64,000 nt of DNA from Pantoea eucrina (GTDB taxonomy: Bacteria > Pseudomonadota > Gammaproteobacteria > Enterobacterales > Enterobacteriaceae). Of the stretch, positions 36,880 to 47,154 are shown one piece after another. The DNA is taken from the NCBI RefSeq assembly GCF_002095385.1, contig NZ_MIPP01000005.1, positions 1-64,000 of the forward strand. The letters are read 5' to 3'. The translations under genes and the position numbers were made by a program. The number at the start of each line of letters is the position of its first letter. Position 1 is the first letter of the stretch. Under the pieces are notes generated by a model. It saw only the letters and a list, made by a program, of their open reading frames with translations, made no database searches and had not been told where the DNA came from.

Positions 36880-37505
36880 TGCAGGGTCCAGCTATCCATA
36901 CGCAGTTTGATACGCTGGTCACCTTCGGTCAGCTCCAGATTAGCGGGCAGAGAGGGCGTGACTTTCGTGTCGTAGTCGCCGATAGCGACGTGCCACTGCT
37001 GGCCGTTGCGGCTGTAGCTCAGGCTTTTCAGCTGGTAGCTATTATTGAGCTGATAATCGGTGGCATCGCCCGGCAGACCCATCATCCACTGCCGCAGGTT
37101 GGCCAGCGGAATATCCATGCCCGTGAGCTGCGAAATCATTTTCTCAGCATCGTTGCTGGTGTAGCGCTTGCCCTTGTTGTCAACAATCTGCACCACGGAG
37201 CCCTGCGCATCCAGCTGCAGTTCGGTGCTGCCCAGCGGGTTGGTCAGCAGCAGACGATAGCGGTCAGGGGCGCTCTGCTGCCAGTTGAAGCGGGCGTAGA
37301 CCTTCTGTTTATCGGACAGATAAGCAAAGGCGCCGCGCGTCTGATAATGGCTGATACCGGCTACCTGCTGCTGGTGCTGTTGCCACTGCGGTGCGGTGGT
37401 AGCGGGCCCCGCGCCCTGCTGCGGTTTGTTGATGCTGCAGGCCGCCAGCAGAACGCTGGCAAGGGGTAAAAGGCGCAACAGTTTGCGCGTGGGCAATGGC
37501 ATCAC
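36876..37505 (-). CDS. lolB: Outer-membrane lipoprotein receptor LolB
   Basis: Accepts lipoproteins from periplasmic LolA and inserts them into the outer membrane. The 209 residues (E. coli 207) include lipobox LAAC (Cys23), then the LolB beta fold ([52 protein letters not shown]). The start is divergent from hemA, and the 3' end overlaps ispE by 4 bp, so lolB and ispE are one unit. Confidence 0.96.
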
Positions 37506-37717
37506 GTGGTCATCTCCTCAGACACGTTTTTAATTCGTAACCGATAACGCTAACTGCCCGCCTTAGAACCGTCAATGCCGGCCAGCGGAAAATTGCGCAC
37601 GATCAGTTTAATCTTATCACTGTCATAGTCTTTGTATGGCTTTCCATGATCTGCCGCATCTTGTAGAATGCGCTTCACAAAACCAGACAATCAATGGGAC
37701 TTCCCAGCCGCAATCAC

Positions 37718-38974
37718 ATGACGCTCCTGGCACTCGGAATCAATCACAAAACTGCTCCTGTCGCTCTGCGTGAACGCGTGTCGTTTACGCCGGACACGCT
37801 TGACCAGGCGCTAAACAGCCTGCTGTCGCAGCCAATGGTACAGAGCGGAGTGGTACTCTCTACCTGTAACCGCACCGAACTCTACCTCAGTGTAGAGCAG
37901 CAGGCGGATTTGCAGGAGAAGCTGGTACGCTGGCTATGTGATTATCATAATTTGCCGGAAGCGGACGTGCGCAACAGCCTTTACTGGCATCAGGATAACG
38001 CTGCGGTCAGCCATCTGATGCGCGTAGCCAGCGGCCTCGATTCGCTGGTACTGGGTGAGCCGCAAATCCTCGGCCAGGTGAAAAAGGCGCATGCTGACTC
38101 CTCACGCGACCGGGCGCTGACCAGCGAGCTGGAGCGTATGTTCCAGAAAACCTTCTCCGTGGCCAAGCGCGTGCGGACCGAAACCGAAATCGGCGCCAGC
38201 GCGGTCTCTGTTGCGTTTGCCGCCTGCTCGCTGGCGCGGCAGATATTTGAGTCGCTCAGCACCGTTAATGTGCTGCTGGTCGGGGCGGGCGAAACCATTG
38301 AGCTGGTCGCACGCCATTTGCGCGAGCACAGCGTAAAAAAACTGATGATCGCGAACCGCACCCGCGAACGTGCTCAGCTGCTGGCTGACGAGGTGGGTGC
38401 CGAGGTGATCAACCTCGCTGAGATTGAAACCCGTCTTTCTGAAGCTGATATCATTATCTCCTCTACCGCCAGCCAGCTGCCAATTATTGGTAAAGGCATG
38501 GTGGAGCGTGCGCTGAAAGCGCGACGTAATCAGCCGATGCTGCTGGTGGATATCGCCGTACCGCGCGACGTTGAGCCTGAAGTGGGCAAGCTGCCCAACG
38601 CCTACCTCTACAGCGTCGACGATCTGCAGGCGATCATTGAGCAGAATATGGCGCAGCGTAAAGCGGCAGCCCTGCAGGCGGAAAGCATTGTCGTGCAGGA
38701 GAGCGGAGAGTTTATGGCGTGGCTGCGCGCGCAAAGCGCCGGCGAATCGATCCGTGAATACCGCATGCAGGCAGAGCAGGTGCGCGCTGAACTGCAGGAG
38801 CGCGCGCTGGCTGCGCTGCGGCAGGGAGCAGACGCAGAAAAAGTGCTGCAGGAGCTGGCACATAAACTCACCAACCGCCTGATCCATGCGCCAACCAAAT
38901 CACTTCAGCAGGCCGCCCGCGATGGCGATGGCGAACGCCTGCAGATCTTACGCGACAGCCTCGGTTTAGAGTAA
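37718..38974 (+). CDS. hemA: Glutamyl-tRNA reductase HemA
   Basis: First committed step of tetrapyrrole synthesis: reduces glutamyl-tRNA to glutamate semialdehyde using NADPH. The 418 residues from ATG 37718 equal E. coli HemA ([15 protein letters not shown]). Catalytic Cys50 is in STCNRTELY. The NADPH-binding stretch [14 protein letters not shown] and the C-terminal dimerisation helices are present. An in-frame ATG at 37694 would add eight residues absent from the family. It heads the hemA-prfA-prmC-sirB2-sirB1-kdsA cluster. Confidence 0.97.
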   Translation: MTLLALGINHKTAPVALRERVSFTPDTLDQALNSLLSQPMVQSGVVLSTCNRTELYLSVEQQADLQEKLVRWLCDYHNLPEADVRNSLYWHQDNAAVSHLMRVASGLDSLVLGEPQILGQVKKAHADSSRDRALTSELERMFQKTFSVAKRVRTETEIGASAVSVAFAACSLARQIFESLSTVNVLLVGAGETIELVARHLREHSVKKLMIANRTRERAQLLADEVGAEVINLAEIETRLSEADIIISSTASQLPIIGKGMVERALKARRNQPMLLVDIAVPRDVEPEVGKLPNAYLYSVDDLQAIIEQNMAQRKAAALQAESIVVQESGEFMAWLRAQSAGESIREYRMQAEQVRAELQERALAALRQGADAEKVLQELAHKLTNRLIHAPTKSLQQAARDGDGERLQILRDSLGLE

Positions 38975-39015
38975 TCTCCGCTGTCACGACCTATCACCGG
39001 GATACCTACAATTAG

Positions 39016-40098
39016 ATGAAAAGCTCGATTATTGCCAAGCTGGAAGCGTTACAGGAACGCCATGAAGAAGTGGAAGCGTTACTGGGCGATGCCGGCGTGA
39101 TTGGCAATCAGGAACGTTTCCGCGCGCTGTCACGCGAATATGCCCAGCTGAGCGATGTGACCCGCTGCTTCCGCGACTGGCAGCAGGTGCAGGATGATGT
39201 GGATACCGCTGAAATGCTGCTTGAGGACCCGGAAATGCGCGAAATGGCGCAGGACGAACTCAGACTGGCGCGCGACAAACGCGAGGTGCTGGAGCAGCAG
39301 CTGCAGGTGCTGCTGCTGCCGAAAGATCCGGATGACGAACGCCCCTGCTTTATTGAGGTGCGTGCCGGAACCGGCGGCGACGAAGCGGCGATTTTTGCCG
39401 GCGATCTGTTCCGGATGTACAGCCGTTACGCTGAAGGGCGGCGCTGGCAGGTAGAGATCATGAGCGCCAATGAAGGCGAGCATGGCGGCTATAAAGAGGT
39501 GATCGCGCGGGTGACGGGCGAGGGCGCTTACGGGCGGATGAAGTTTGAGTCGGGTGGTCATCGCGTTCAGCGCGTGCCGGAAACTGAATCGCAGGGGCGT
39601 ATCCACACCTCGGCCTGTACCGTGGCCGTTATGCCGGAGCTGCCGGAAGCGGAACTGCCGGACATTAATCCGTCCGATCTGAAAATCGATACCTTCCGCT
39701 CCTCAGGCGCGGGCGGGCAGCACGTCAATACCACCGACTCCGCTATCCGCATCACCCACCTGCCTACCGGCATTGTGGTTGAGTGTCAGGATGAGCGTTC
39801 ACAGCATAAAAACAAAGCCAAAGCGCTGGCGGTGCTGGGTGCGCGTATTCACGCGGCTGAGATGGCAAAACGCCATGCGGCTGAGGCATCAACCCGGCGC
39901 AACCTGCTTGGCAGCGGCGATCGCTCCGACCGTATCCGCACCTATAATTTCCCGCAGGGACGCGTGACCGATCACCGCATTAACCTCACGCTTTACCGGC
40001 TGGATGAAACCATGGAAGGCAAGCTGGATACGCTGATCGAGCCGATCGTTCAGGAGTATCAGGCCGATCAGCTCGCCGCGCTGGCCGGACAGGATTGA
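39016..40098 (+). CDS. prfA: Peptide chain release factor 1
   Basis: Terminates translation at UAA and UAG. The 360 residues equal E. coli RF1. The anticodon-like tripeptide is P-E-T (in [14 protein letters not shown], where E. coli has P-A-T) and the hydrolysis motif is GGQ ([13 protein letters not shown]). PrmC, encoded just downstream, methylates this glutamine. The gene overlaps prmC by 1 bp (TGATG). Confidence 0.98.
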   Translation: MKSSIIAKLEALQERHEEVEALLGDAGVIGNQERFRALSREYAQLSDVTRCFRDWQQVQDDVDTAEMLLEDPEMREMAQDELRLARDKREVLEQQLQVLLLPKDPDDERPCFIEVRAGTGGDEAAIFAGDLFRMYSRYAEGRRWQVEIMSANEGEHGGYKEVIARVTGEGAYGRMKFESGGHRVQRVPETESQGRIHTSACTVAVMPELPEAELPDINPSDLKIDTFRSSGAGGQHVNTTDSAIRITHLPTGIVVECQDERSQHKNKAKALAVLGARIHAAEMAKRHAAEASTRRNLLGSGDRSDRIRTYNFPQGRVTDHRINLTLYRLDETMEGKLDTLIEPIVQEYQADQLAALAGQD

Positions 40099-40928
40099 TG
40101 GAGATCCGCCGCTGGCGTCAGCTGGCTATGACGGCGCTGAGCGGAGGCGAAAGTCCGAAGCGGGACGCCGAGATCCTGCTCAGCTTTGTGACCGGCAAAA
40201 CGCGCAGCTGGCTGCTGGCCTTTGATGAGCACCCGCTGAGCGACGCACAGCTGGCACAGCTGGAGCAGCTGCTGGCGCGCCGTCAGCGGGGTGAACCGAT
40301 CGCTCACCTGACGGGCGAGCGGGAGTTCTGGTCGCTGCCGCTGCGCGTCAGTGACGCCACGCTGATCCCGCGTCCGGATACTGAAGTGCTGGTGGAACAG
40401 GCGCTGCTGCGTCTGCCTGCGGGACCCTGTCACGTGCTTGATCTGGGCACCGGCACCGGTGCTATTGCGCTGGCGCTCGCCAGTGAACGACCTGACGCGC
40501 AGATCACCGGCTGCGATCGCATTCCCGCTGCCGTTGCGCTGGCGCAGGAGAATGCGGCACGGCTGGGTCTCACCAACGCCCGCTTTCAGCTCAGCCACTG
40601 GTTTGACAGCCTGCCTGCGATCCGTTATCACCTCATCGCCAGCAACCCACCTTATATCGACATGGACGATGCGCATCTGCTGCAGGGCGACGTGCGTTTT
40701 GAGCCGCGCAGCGCGCTGGTAGCCGATGACGCCGGACTGGCTGATATTCGTTTTATCATTCACAGCGCCCCGGCGTGGCTGCAGCCGCAGGGCTGGCTGC
40801 TGCTGGAACATGGCTGGCAGCAGGATGCCGACGTGCGCACCCTGATGCTTGAGCAGGGCTATCAGCAGGTTACCACTCTCAACGACTACGGCGGCAATCC
40901 GCGCGTGACGCTTGGGCAATATGCATAA
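40098..40928 (+). CDS. prmC: Release factor glutamine methyltransferase PrmC
   Basis: SAM-dependent methylase of the GGQ glutamine in RF1 and RF2. The 276 residues include the SAM loop DLGTGTGAIALALASERP and the catalytic NPPY motif at 183-186. It starts in a TGATG overlap with prfA, which supports coupling. An in-frame TTG three bases upstream is a less likely start. Confidence 0.97.
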   Translation: MEIRRWRQLAMTALSGGESPKRDAEILLSFVTGKTRSWLLAFDEHPLSDAQLAQLEQLLARRQRGEPIAHLTGEREFWSLPLRVSDATLIPRPDTEVLVEQALLRLPAGPCHVLDLGTGTGAIALALASERPDAQITGCDRIPAAVALAQENAARLGLTNARFQLSHWFDSLPAIRYHLIASNPPYIDMDDAHLLQGDVRFEPRSALVADDAGLADIRFIIHSAPAWLQPQGWLLLEHGWQQDADVRTLMLEQGYQQVTTLNDYGGNPRVTLGQYA

Positions 40929-40939
40929 AGGGGCACTGG

Positions 40940-41338
40940 ATGGCCAGCTGGTATCCGCAGATTAAGCAGTTTCATATTTTTATCGTGATAGTCAGCGTCA
41001 GCCTGTTTCTGCTGCGCTTTTACTGGCTGACGACCGCTTCAGGCTTGCTGCAGCAGCGCTGGGTGCGGATTGTGCCGCACCTGTGCGACACGTTTTTACT
41101 GCTGAGCGGCGCGCTGCTGGTGATAATTACTCACTTTTATCCTTTCACACCACAAGGAAGCTGGCTGACGGAGAAGCTGTTAGCGGTTATTATCTACGTC
41201 GCCTTGGGTTTTGTGGCACTGAGTCGTCGTCCGCGGAAGCTGAGCACGCGCTGGATCGCCTGCCTGCTTGCGCTGGTTGCTCTGCTGTTTGCAGGCAAAC
41301 TGGCGATGACCAAAATGCCGATTTTGGGGATAGTATGA
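40940..41338 (+). CDS. sirB2: SirB2 family inner-membrane protein
   Basis: 132 residues (E. coli YchQ 130) with four hydrophobic helices: FHIFIVIVSVSLFLLRFYW, HLCDTFLLLSGALLVIITHF, LLAVIIYVALGFVAL and WIACLLALVALLFAGKLAM. The function is unknown; the name comes from an early invasion-gene regulation screen in Salmonella. It begins 11 bp after prmC and overlaps sirB1 by 4 bp. Confidence 0.93.
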   Translation: MASWYPQIKQFHIFIVIVSVSLFLLRFYWLTTASGLLQQRWVRIVPHLCDTFLLLSGALLVIITHFYPFTPQGSWLTEKLLAVIIYVALGFVALSRRPRKLSTRWIACLLALVALLFAGKLAMTKMPILGIV

Positions 41339-42144
41339 CCTCATCAGTAGAATTTGATTTTAATGAATCACCGTTAAGTGAAGCGGTTATCGGTGCAACC
41401 TGCGCCATCCGCGACGATTTTTCCGCGCCTTCGGTTCAGCAGCAGCTGTCAAAGCTGGTGGAAGAAGCGCGCGACTATATCAGCAGCGCCACAGATGCCG
41501 ATCTGCGGCTGGAAAAGCTGCTGGAGCTGTTCTATCGCGAATGGGGCTTTGGCGGCGCCAGCGGTGTCTACAACCTTTCAGATGCGCTCTGGATTGATAA
41601 AGTGCTGAAAAGCCGTCAGGGCACGGCGGTGTCGCTCGGCGTGATACTGCTGCATATCGCCGAGCAGCTGGAGCTGCCGCTGATGCCGGTGATTTTTCCG
41701 ACTCAGCTGATTCTGCGCGCAGACTGGCTGGATGGCGAAATGTGGCTGATCAATCCGTTTAACGGTGAAACGCTCGATACCCATACGCTTGAGGTCTGGC
41801 TGAAGGGCAATATCAGCCCCACGGCCAAACTCTATACCGACGATCTGGATGAAGCCAAAACGCTCAGCGTAATGCGGAAAATGCTCGACACGCTGAAAGC
41901 GGCGCTGATGGAAGAGAAGCAGATGGAGCTGGCGCTGAATGTCAGTAAAGTACTGCTGGAAATCGATCCTGACGATCCCTATGAAATCCGCGATCGCGGT
42001 CTCATCTACGCCCAGCTGGAGTGCGAGCATATTGCGCTCACTGACTTAACCTATTTTGTTGAGCAGTGCCCGGAAGATCCGGTGAGTGAAATGATTAAAG
42101 TACAGATCCACGCAATCGAACAGAAACAGGTCACGCTACACTAA
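41335..42144 (+). CDS. sirB1: SirB1 transglutaminase-like/TPR protein
   Basis: 269 residues, the same as E. coli YchA. The N-terminal SirB1 (transglutaminase-like) domain spans about 35-190, with YREWGFGGASGVYNLSDALWIDKVLKSRQGTAVSLGVILLHIAEQ. A C-terminal TPR-like helix pair follows (ALNVSKVLLEIDPDDPYEIRDRGLIYAQL). The biochemical role is not established. I chose ATG 41335 in ATGA overlap with sirB2; the long upstream extension of the frame is antisense-like noise. Confidence 0.93.
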   Translation: MTSSVEFDFNESPLSEAVIGATCAIRDDFSAPSVQQQLSKLVEEARDYISSATDADLRLEKLLELFYREWGFGGASGVYNLSDALWIDKVLKSRQGTAVSLGVILLHIAEQLELPLMPVIFPTQLILRADWLDGEMWLINPFNGETLDTHTLEVWLKGNISPTAKLYTDDLDEAKTLSVMRKMLDTLKAALMEEKQMELALNVSKVLLEIDPDDPYEIRDRGLIYAQLECEHIALTDLTYFVEQCPEDPVSEMIKVQIHAIEQKQVTLH

Positions 42145-42159
42145 GCGTTGCCGGCATAA

Positions 42160-43023
<864 letters not shown>

Positions 43024-43036
43024 CAGCCTCTGGCAA

Positions 43037-43067
43037 ATAAAAAGGCACCCGTAAGGGTGCCTTTTTT
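43037..43067. terminator. Terminator between kdsA and chaA
   Basis: Stem AAAAGGCACCC (43040-43050) with GGGTGCCTTTT (43055-43065), loop GTAA. A- and T-runs suit the convergent pair. Confidence 0.92.
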
Positions 43068-43086
43068 GTTTTCGCGGTGTATCCGG

Positions 43087-44172
43087 TCAGAGCATTATTG
43101 TCAGCAGATAACCGGCGAACAGCGCCAGATGTGCCGCACCGTTAAGCACATTCGTTCGGCCGGTTGAAAACGAAATATGGCACAGGATCAGAACGGCGAT
43201 GAGCATGACCATATGCGGTGGCTCCAGGCCAAAAATCAGCGTCTGACCCGTCAGCGTGGCGATGATACTGACCGCGGGCACGGTAAGTGAGATTGTCGCC
43301 AGCACGGAGCCGAAAAACAGGTTCATGGCGCGCTGCACCTGGTTGGTCAGTACCGCCCGGATGGCACCCAGCCCTTCCGGTGAAAGGATCAGCAGCGCGA
43401 CGAGGAAGCCGGTAAACTGTTCCGGAGCGTTAAGCTCTGTGAGCAGCAGCTCAAGCGGGTTAGCGTTCATTTTAGTCACGCTGATAACCGCAATCAGATG
43501 GACGATCAGCCAGATTGTATGCCACAGCGAGCTGTGTGCTGAAGGCTTACCGTGATGCGGATCGTCCCCCTCATCCTCATGCTCATAGACAAACAGGCTC
43601 TGGTGCGTTTTGGTTTGAATCAGCAGGAAAACGCCATACATCGCCGCAGAGATAGCCGCGATAATCAGCGCCTGTGCGGTGGTGAAATTGCCGCCCGGCA
43701 GGGCGTTCGGGAATACCAGTACCAGAATGGCAAGCGGGAAGATGGCAATCATATACTGTTTGACGCCGGCCAGATTGACGTACTGAGTAGCGAATTTTCT
43801 GCCTCCCAGCAGCAGCGCGCAGCCTACCAGCCCGGATGTGACGATCATAATGATGGAATAGAGTGTGTCGCGCATCAGTGCCGGTGCGGCGTCGCCCGTT
43901 GCCATCAGCGCAGAGATCAGGCTTACCTCCAGAATCACCACGGAGAGGCTGAGGATCAGCGAGCCGTAAGGTTCGCCCAGCCGGTGAGCCAGCACGTCAG
44001 CATGGCGCACAACGCTGAAAGCGCTGCTCAGAATAGCCACCAGTGCCAGCAGGTTGATACCGATAACCGGCAGAAGCGCTGTCTGATCGCCAAAAAAGGT
44101 CAGCACCGTCAGCGCAGCAACGGGAAGAATCAGCGAAAACTCGCTGTGTCGTGTTTTCTCATGTCCAGGCAT
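43087..44172 (-). CDS. chaA: Calcium/sodium:proton antiporter ChaA
   Basis: 361-residue CaCA-family antiporter (E. coli 366) that expels Na+, Ca2+ or K+ in exchange for protons at alkaline pH. About eleven helices are seen, with an acidic and His-rich central loop (EHEDEGDDPHHGKPSAH). The two alpha-repeats carry LILSLSVVILEVSLISALMATG and LLILSPEGLGAIRAVLTNQVQRAMN, including the conserved acidic residues. It is divergent from chaB. Confidence 0.95.
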   Translation of the reverse strand: MPGHEKTRHSEFSLILPVAALTVLTFFGDQTALLPVIGINLLALVAILSSAFSVVRHADVLAHRLGEPYGSLILSLSVVILEVSLISALMATGDAAPALMRDTLYSIIMIVTSGLVGCALLLGGRKFATQYVNLAGVKQYMIAIFPLAILVLVFPNALPGGNFTTAQALIIAAISAAMYGVFLLIQTKTHQSLFVYEHEDEGDDPHHGKPSAHSSLWHTIWLIVHLIAVISVTKMNANPLELLLTELNAPEQFTGFLVALLILSPEGLGAIRAVLTNQVQRAMNLFFGSVLATISLTVPAVSIIATLTGQTLIFGLEPPHMVMLIAVLILCHISFSTGRTNVLNGAAHLALFAGYLLTIML

Positions 44173-44538
44173 TCACCATCCCCATTAGCAAAATGTTTAA
44201 AAACCGGCGTCATTGCCTGTTAACTATACGCATTAATTACACTGGCGCAGTGTAGCTTTTCATCACTCGCTGAACAGTTTTTTTACGCGACTTTACTTTT
44301 TGCACTTTATTGCTCCTGGTGGCTTAAACAGGAAGTTATTGTCATATTTATATTTCAATTCAGCTAAATATAAACTGCGGGTAAGCAGACAGAGCACAGA
44401 AAATGTTGTTTAACGGCTGCAATGACAGGCTTTTTTTTGCCTTATGCAGGCCACTTAAGCTATGAGCGGCAAAAGACAGCATTTGAATTTTAGCTAAGCT
44501 GTTCCAGACTTTAAGTGATACCTGATACCGGAGGAGCT
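44173..44538. other. chaA-chaB divergent intergenic region
   Basis: About 366 bp, AT-rich in the middle (44230-44420). No gene or named operator site is evident. It must hold the promoters of chaA and chaB. Confidence 0.5.
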
Positions 44539-44769
44539 ATGCCTTATTCATCAACCAGCGAACTGCCGGACAGCGTGCGTCATGTGCTGCCGGCTCATGC
44601 ACAAACCATTTACCAGAACGCGTTTAACAGCGCCTGGGATCAGTACAAGGATAAAGAGGATCGGCGGGGCGACGCATCACGGGAAGAGGTCGCACACAAG
44701 GTCGCCTGGGCGGCAGTAAAGCATGACTACGTGAAAGGTGACGACGACAAGTGGCATCCGAAAAAGTAG
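44539..44769 (+). CDS. chaB: ChaB, putative regulator of cation transport
   Basis: 76 residues, the same as E. coli. The start MPYSSTSELPDSVRHVLP and the strongly conserved NSAWDQYKDKEDR, then AHKVAWAAVKHDY, identify it. It was proposed to act with ChaA, but its mechanism is unclear. ATG 44539 follows GGAGGAG by 3 nt; an upstream in-frame start at 44515 would add eight non-conserved residues. Confidence 0.95.
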   Translation: MPYSSTSELPDSVRHVLPAHAQTIYQNAFNSAWDQYKDKEDRRGDASREEVAHKVAWAAVKHDYVKGDDDKWHPKK

Positions 44770-45000
44770 TTGCTGCTGCGGGCCTGTAGAGCCCGCATCA
44801 TCCCCGGTTTTAATCCTCTCATTATTTTTTCCCGCCCGCCGATACTCTGAAACAGTTCTTTATGTGAAAAGCGTCAGGACAATCTTGAAACCGCAGCAAT
44901 GAATGCATTACTGTTTCTGACTGTGCCGACGCGCGTCGTTTTCAGGATACCGGTTCGGGATCCAGGCGTGCGGGATGCCAGGGCAGTAGAGGAGATCGCA

Positions 45001-45675
45001 GTGTTAACCCGGGAATTCTTACTTAAAGCCGATTGCAAAACATCCTTTGGTGATATCGATGAAGCACTGCTGTGGAGCTGTGAAAAGCGCGCCGCTTCGC
45101 TTTCTGCCACGCTCGCCTGTCGGCCCGATCAAAGTCCGGTGTGGATCTTTGGTTATGGTTCGCTGATGTGGAACCCGGTGTTTGACGCGGAGGAGGTGGC
45201 TTCGGGGCGCCTGGAAGGGTGGCATCGTGCGTTCTGTCTGCGGCTCACCGCCGGACGGGGCACCGAGGCCGCACCCGGACGCATGCTGGCGCTGAAAGAG
45301 GGCGGCAGCACCAGCGGCCTGGCCTTTCGTCTGCCGGAGGCGCGCCTGCATGAAGAACTGGAGCTGCTCTGGAAGCGCGAGATGATCACCGGCTGCTATC
45401 TGCCCACCTGGTGTGAGCTGCAGCTGGAGGATGGACGCCGCGTTACCGCGCTGGTGTTCATCATGGATCCGCGTCATCCGCTATATGAGGATGACTCCTG
45501 CCGCAGTACCATTGCACCCCTGATTGCGCAGGCGAGCGGGCCGCTCGGAACCAATGCGCAGTATCTTTTCTCGCTTGAGCAGGAGCTGGTCAGACGCGGC
45601 ATGCAGGAAGCCGCGCTGACGCGTCTTGCCGCTGAGGTAAGAGCGCTGCAGCAGCGCAGCGCACCTCAGGCTTAA
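45001..45675 (+). CDS. chaC: Glutathione-specific gamma-glutamylcyclotransferase ChaC
   Basis: Degrades glutathione to 5-oxoproline and Cys-Gly. 224 residues from GTG 45001 (VLTREFLLKADCKTSFG), with GAGGAG 7 nt upstream. The substrate-binding GYGSLMWNP motif is near residue 50, followed by WHRAFCLRLTAGRGT and the REMITGCYLPTW segment. The 3' end overlaps the convergent kinase gene by 4 bp, the border of the T6SS-like cluster. Confidence 0.95.
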   Translation: MLTREFLLKADCKTSFGDIDEALLWSCEKRAASLSATLACRPDQSPVWIFGYGSLMWNPVFDAEEVASGRLEGWHRAFCLRLTAGRGTEAAPGRMLALKEGGSTSGLAFRLPEARLHEELELLWKREMITGCYLPTWCELQLEDGRRVTALVFIMDPRHPLYEDDSCRSTIAPLIAQASGPLGTNAQYLFSLEQELVRRGMQEAALTRLAAEVRALQQRSAPQA

Positions 45676-47090
45676 TTACCGGGGTTAATGAGCCAGGTAC
45701 CAGGCTGCTTAATCGTCAGGGCCTGGCTGCGCACCTGGTCGCCATGCCGCACCTCAAGACGATAGCTGCCGGCAGCGAGATTGAGTGACGCAAAACCGCT
45801 GCTGGCGGCTTTCACATCCTGCACTTCACCATTCAGCACGACGCTTTCGCCTGAATGCAGCTGCAGATAGATGGTGGCAATGGCAGGCGTACTGGCCGCC
45901 GCCGCCGGTACCTTCGTTGCTGCCGGCGCAGCGGCTTCCGGCGCGGCTGCGACAGGCGGCGTCTCACTGTGACGCACCGTCTGCCACACGACCAGACCCA
46001 CAGCCAGCAGCGCCACAGCAGCCAGCGCCACTATACCCGGCGAGACGCGCCGGCCTGCTGCACTGCCAGCGATCGGCTCAGCGGCGGCGGCGGCGGGATT
46101 CACCGCCACCAGCGGAGGTTCCGGTTCAGCGGCGGTCTCCGGCAGCCCGGCGGGCAGGGCAACAACCGGCAGCGGCGTGCTGAGCGCTTCGGCATCGCTC
46201 ACCGGCAGATCGATAAGCTGCGCAAAGGCGTCGATGGTCTGCGGACGATCCTGAGGCTTCATCGCCAGCGCACAGTCGATGGCGTGCAGCAGCGGCAGGG
46301 AATAGCCTTCAGGCCGGGTGACGGCAAGCGGCTGGTAATTATCCTCAATGCAGCGCACTACGCTGACCGGCGGCGCATGGCCGGTAATCAGCGTGTGTAA
46401 TACCGCCCCCAGCGCGTAGATATCGGTCCACGGACCCTGTTCAACCTCACCCTCTTCGCTATATTGCTCGATCGGCGCAAAGCCCGGCTTCAGCATGATT
46501 TCAGTTTCATCTGACAGATTGCCGATCTCTTTACGCGCTGAACCAAAATCGAGCAGTACCGGCAGCTGGTTATCCTGAATCTGAATATTATCCAGCGAGA
46601 TGTCGCGATGCAGATAGCCGGCAGTATGAATGGTGTTGATGGCACCAAACAGCGGCGGAAGCAGGCGACGGATCCAGGCTTCATCAACGGCGTCAGACTG
46701 GCTCGCCTGCCACGCTTTCAGCGTCATACCGCTATAGAACAGCGTGCCCATATAGGCGGTGCCGTTCTCTTCCCAGAAGCGCAGCACGTGCAGCAGCCCC
46801 GGATGATTAAAGCGTGCCAGCAGGCGTGCTTCCTGAATAAAGCTGTTGCGGCCCGCGTTGAACAGTTTCTGAAAGCGCTCACCGCGCAGTTCAAGCGACA
46901 TGTCGGCAGCGCGCACGGCCAGCGACTGCGGCATATACTCCTTGATGGCGATAAACCGTTCCAGCTGGTGATCCCAGGCGCGGTAGACGATGCCAAAGCC
47001 GCCCCCGCCCACGACGTCCCTGATTTCAAACTCGTTAAACCGGTAGCCCGCAGGCAGGGCATTAGGGATATGATTTTCGTTTGCCGACAT
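45672..47090 (-). CDS. PpkA-type transmembrane Ser/Thr protein kinase
   Basis: 472 residues from ATG 47090. A eukaryotic-type kinase domain spans about 15-290, with glycine loop VGGGGFGIVYRA, Lys in FIAIKEYMP, HRDISLDN and DFGSARKE intact. An Ala/Pro-rich linker follows, then one transmembrane helix (IVALAAVALLAVGLVVW, about 355-371) and a periplasmic PEGA-like beta domain (AAGSYRLEVRHGD). In T6SS clusters PpkA phosphorylates the FHA protein, and PppA reverses this; both partners are encoded here. It is last in the operon. The 5' extension to 47216 seems over-long. Confidence 0.9.
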   Translation of the reverse strand: MSANENHIPNALPAGYRFNEFEIRDVVGGGGFGIVYRAWDHQLERFIAIKEYMPQSLAVRAADMSLELRGERFQKLFNAGRNSFIQEARLLARFNHPGLLHVLRFWEENGTAYMGTLFYSGMTLKAWQASQSDAVDEAWIRRLLPPLFGAINTIHTAGYLHRDISLDNIQIQDNQLPVLLDFGSARKEIGNLSDETEIMLKPGFAPIEQYSEEGEVEQGPWTDIYALGAVLHTLITGHAPPVSVVRCIEDNYQPLAVTRPEGYSLPLLHAIDCALAMKPQDRPQTIDAFAQLIDLPVSDAEALSTPLPVVALPAGLPETAAEPEPPLVAVNPAAAAAEPIAGSAAGRRVSPGIVALAAVALLAVGLVVWQTVRHSETPPVAAAPEAAAPAATKVPAAAASTPAIATIYLQLHSGESVVLNGEVQDVKAASSGFASLNLAAGSYRLEVRHGDQVRSQALTIKQPGTWLINPGN

Positions 47091-47154
47091 AGTGAGTTCT
47101 CTGAACACATCCTGTAGTGCCTGTTGCCGCGGGGCAGCAGGCAGCGATCGCTGA

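Noticed and set aside
41083-41334. Upstream extension of the sirB1 frame
   Set aside because: It lies inside sirB2 in another frame. The ATG at 41335 gives exactly the E. coli length and an ATGA overlap.
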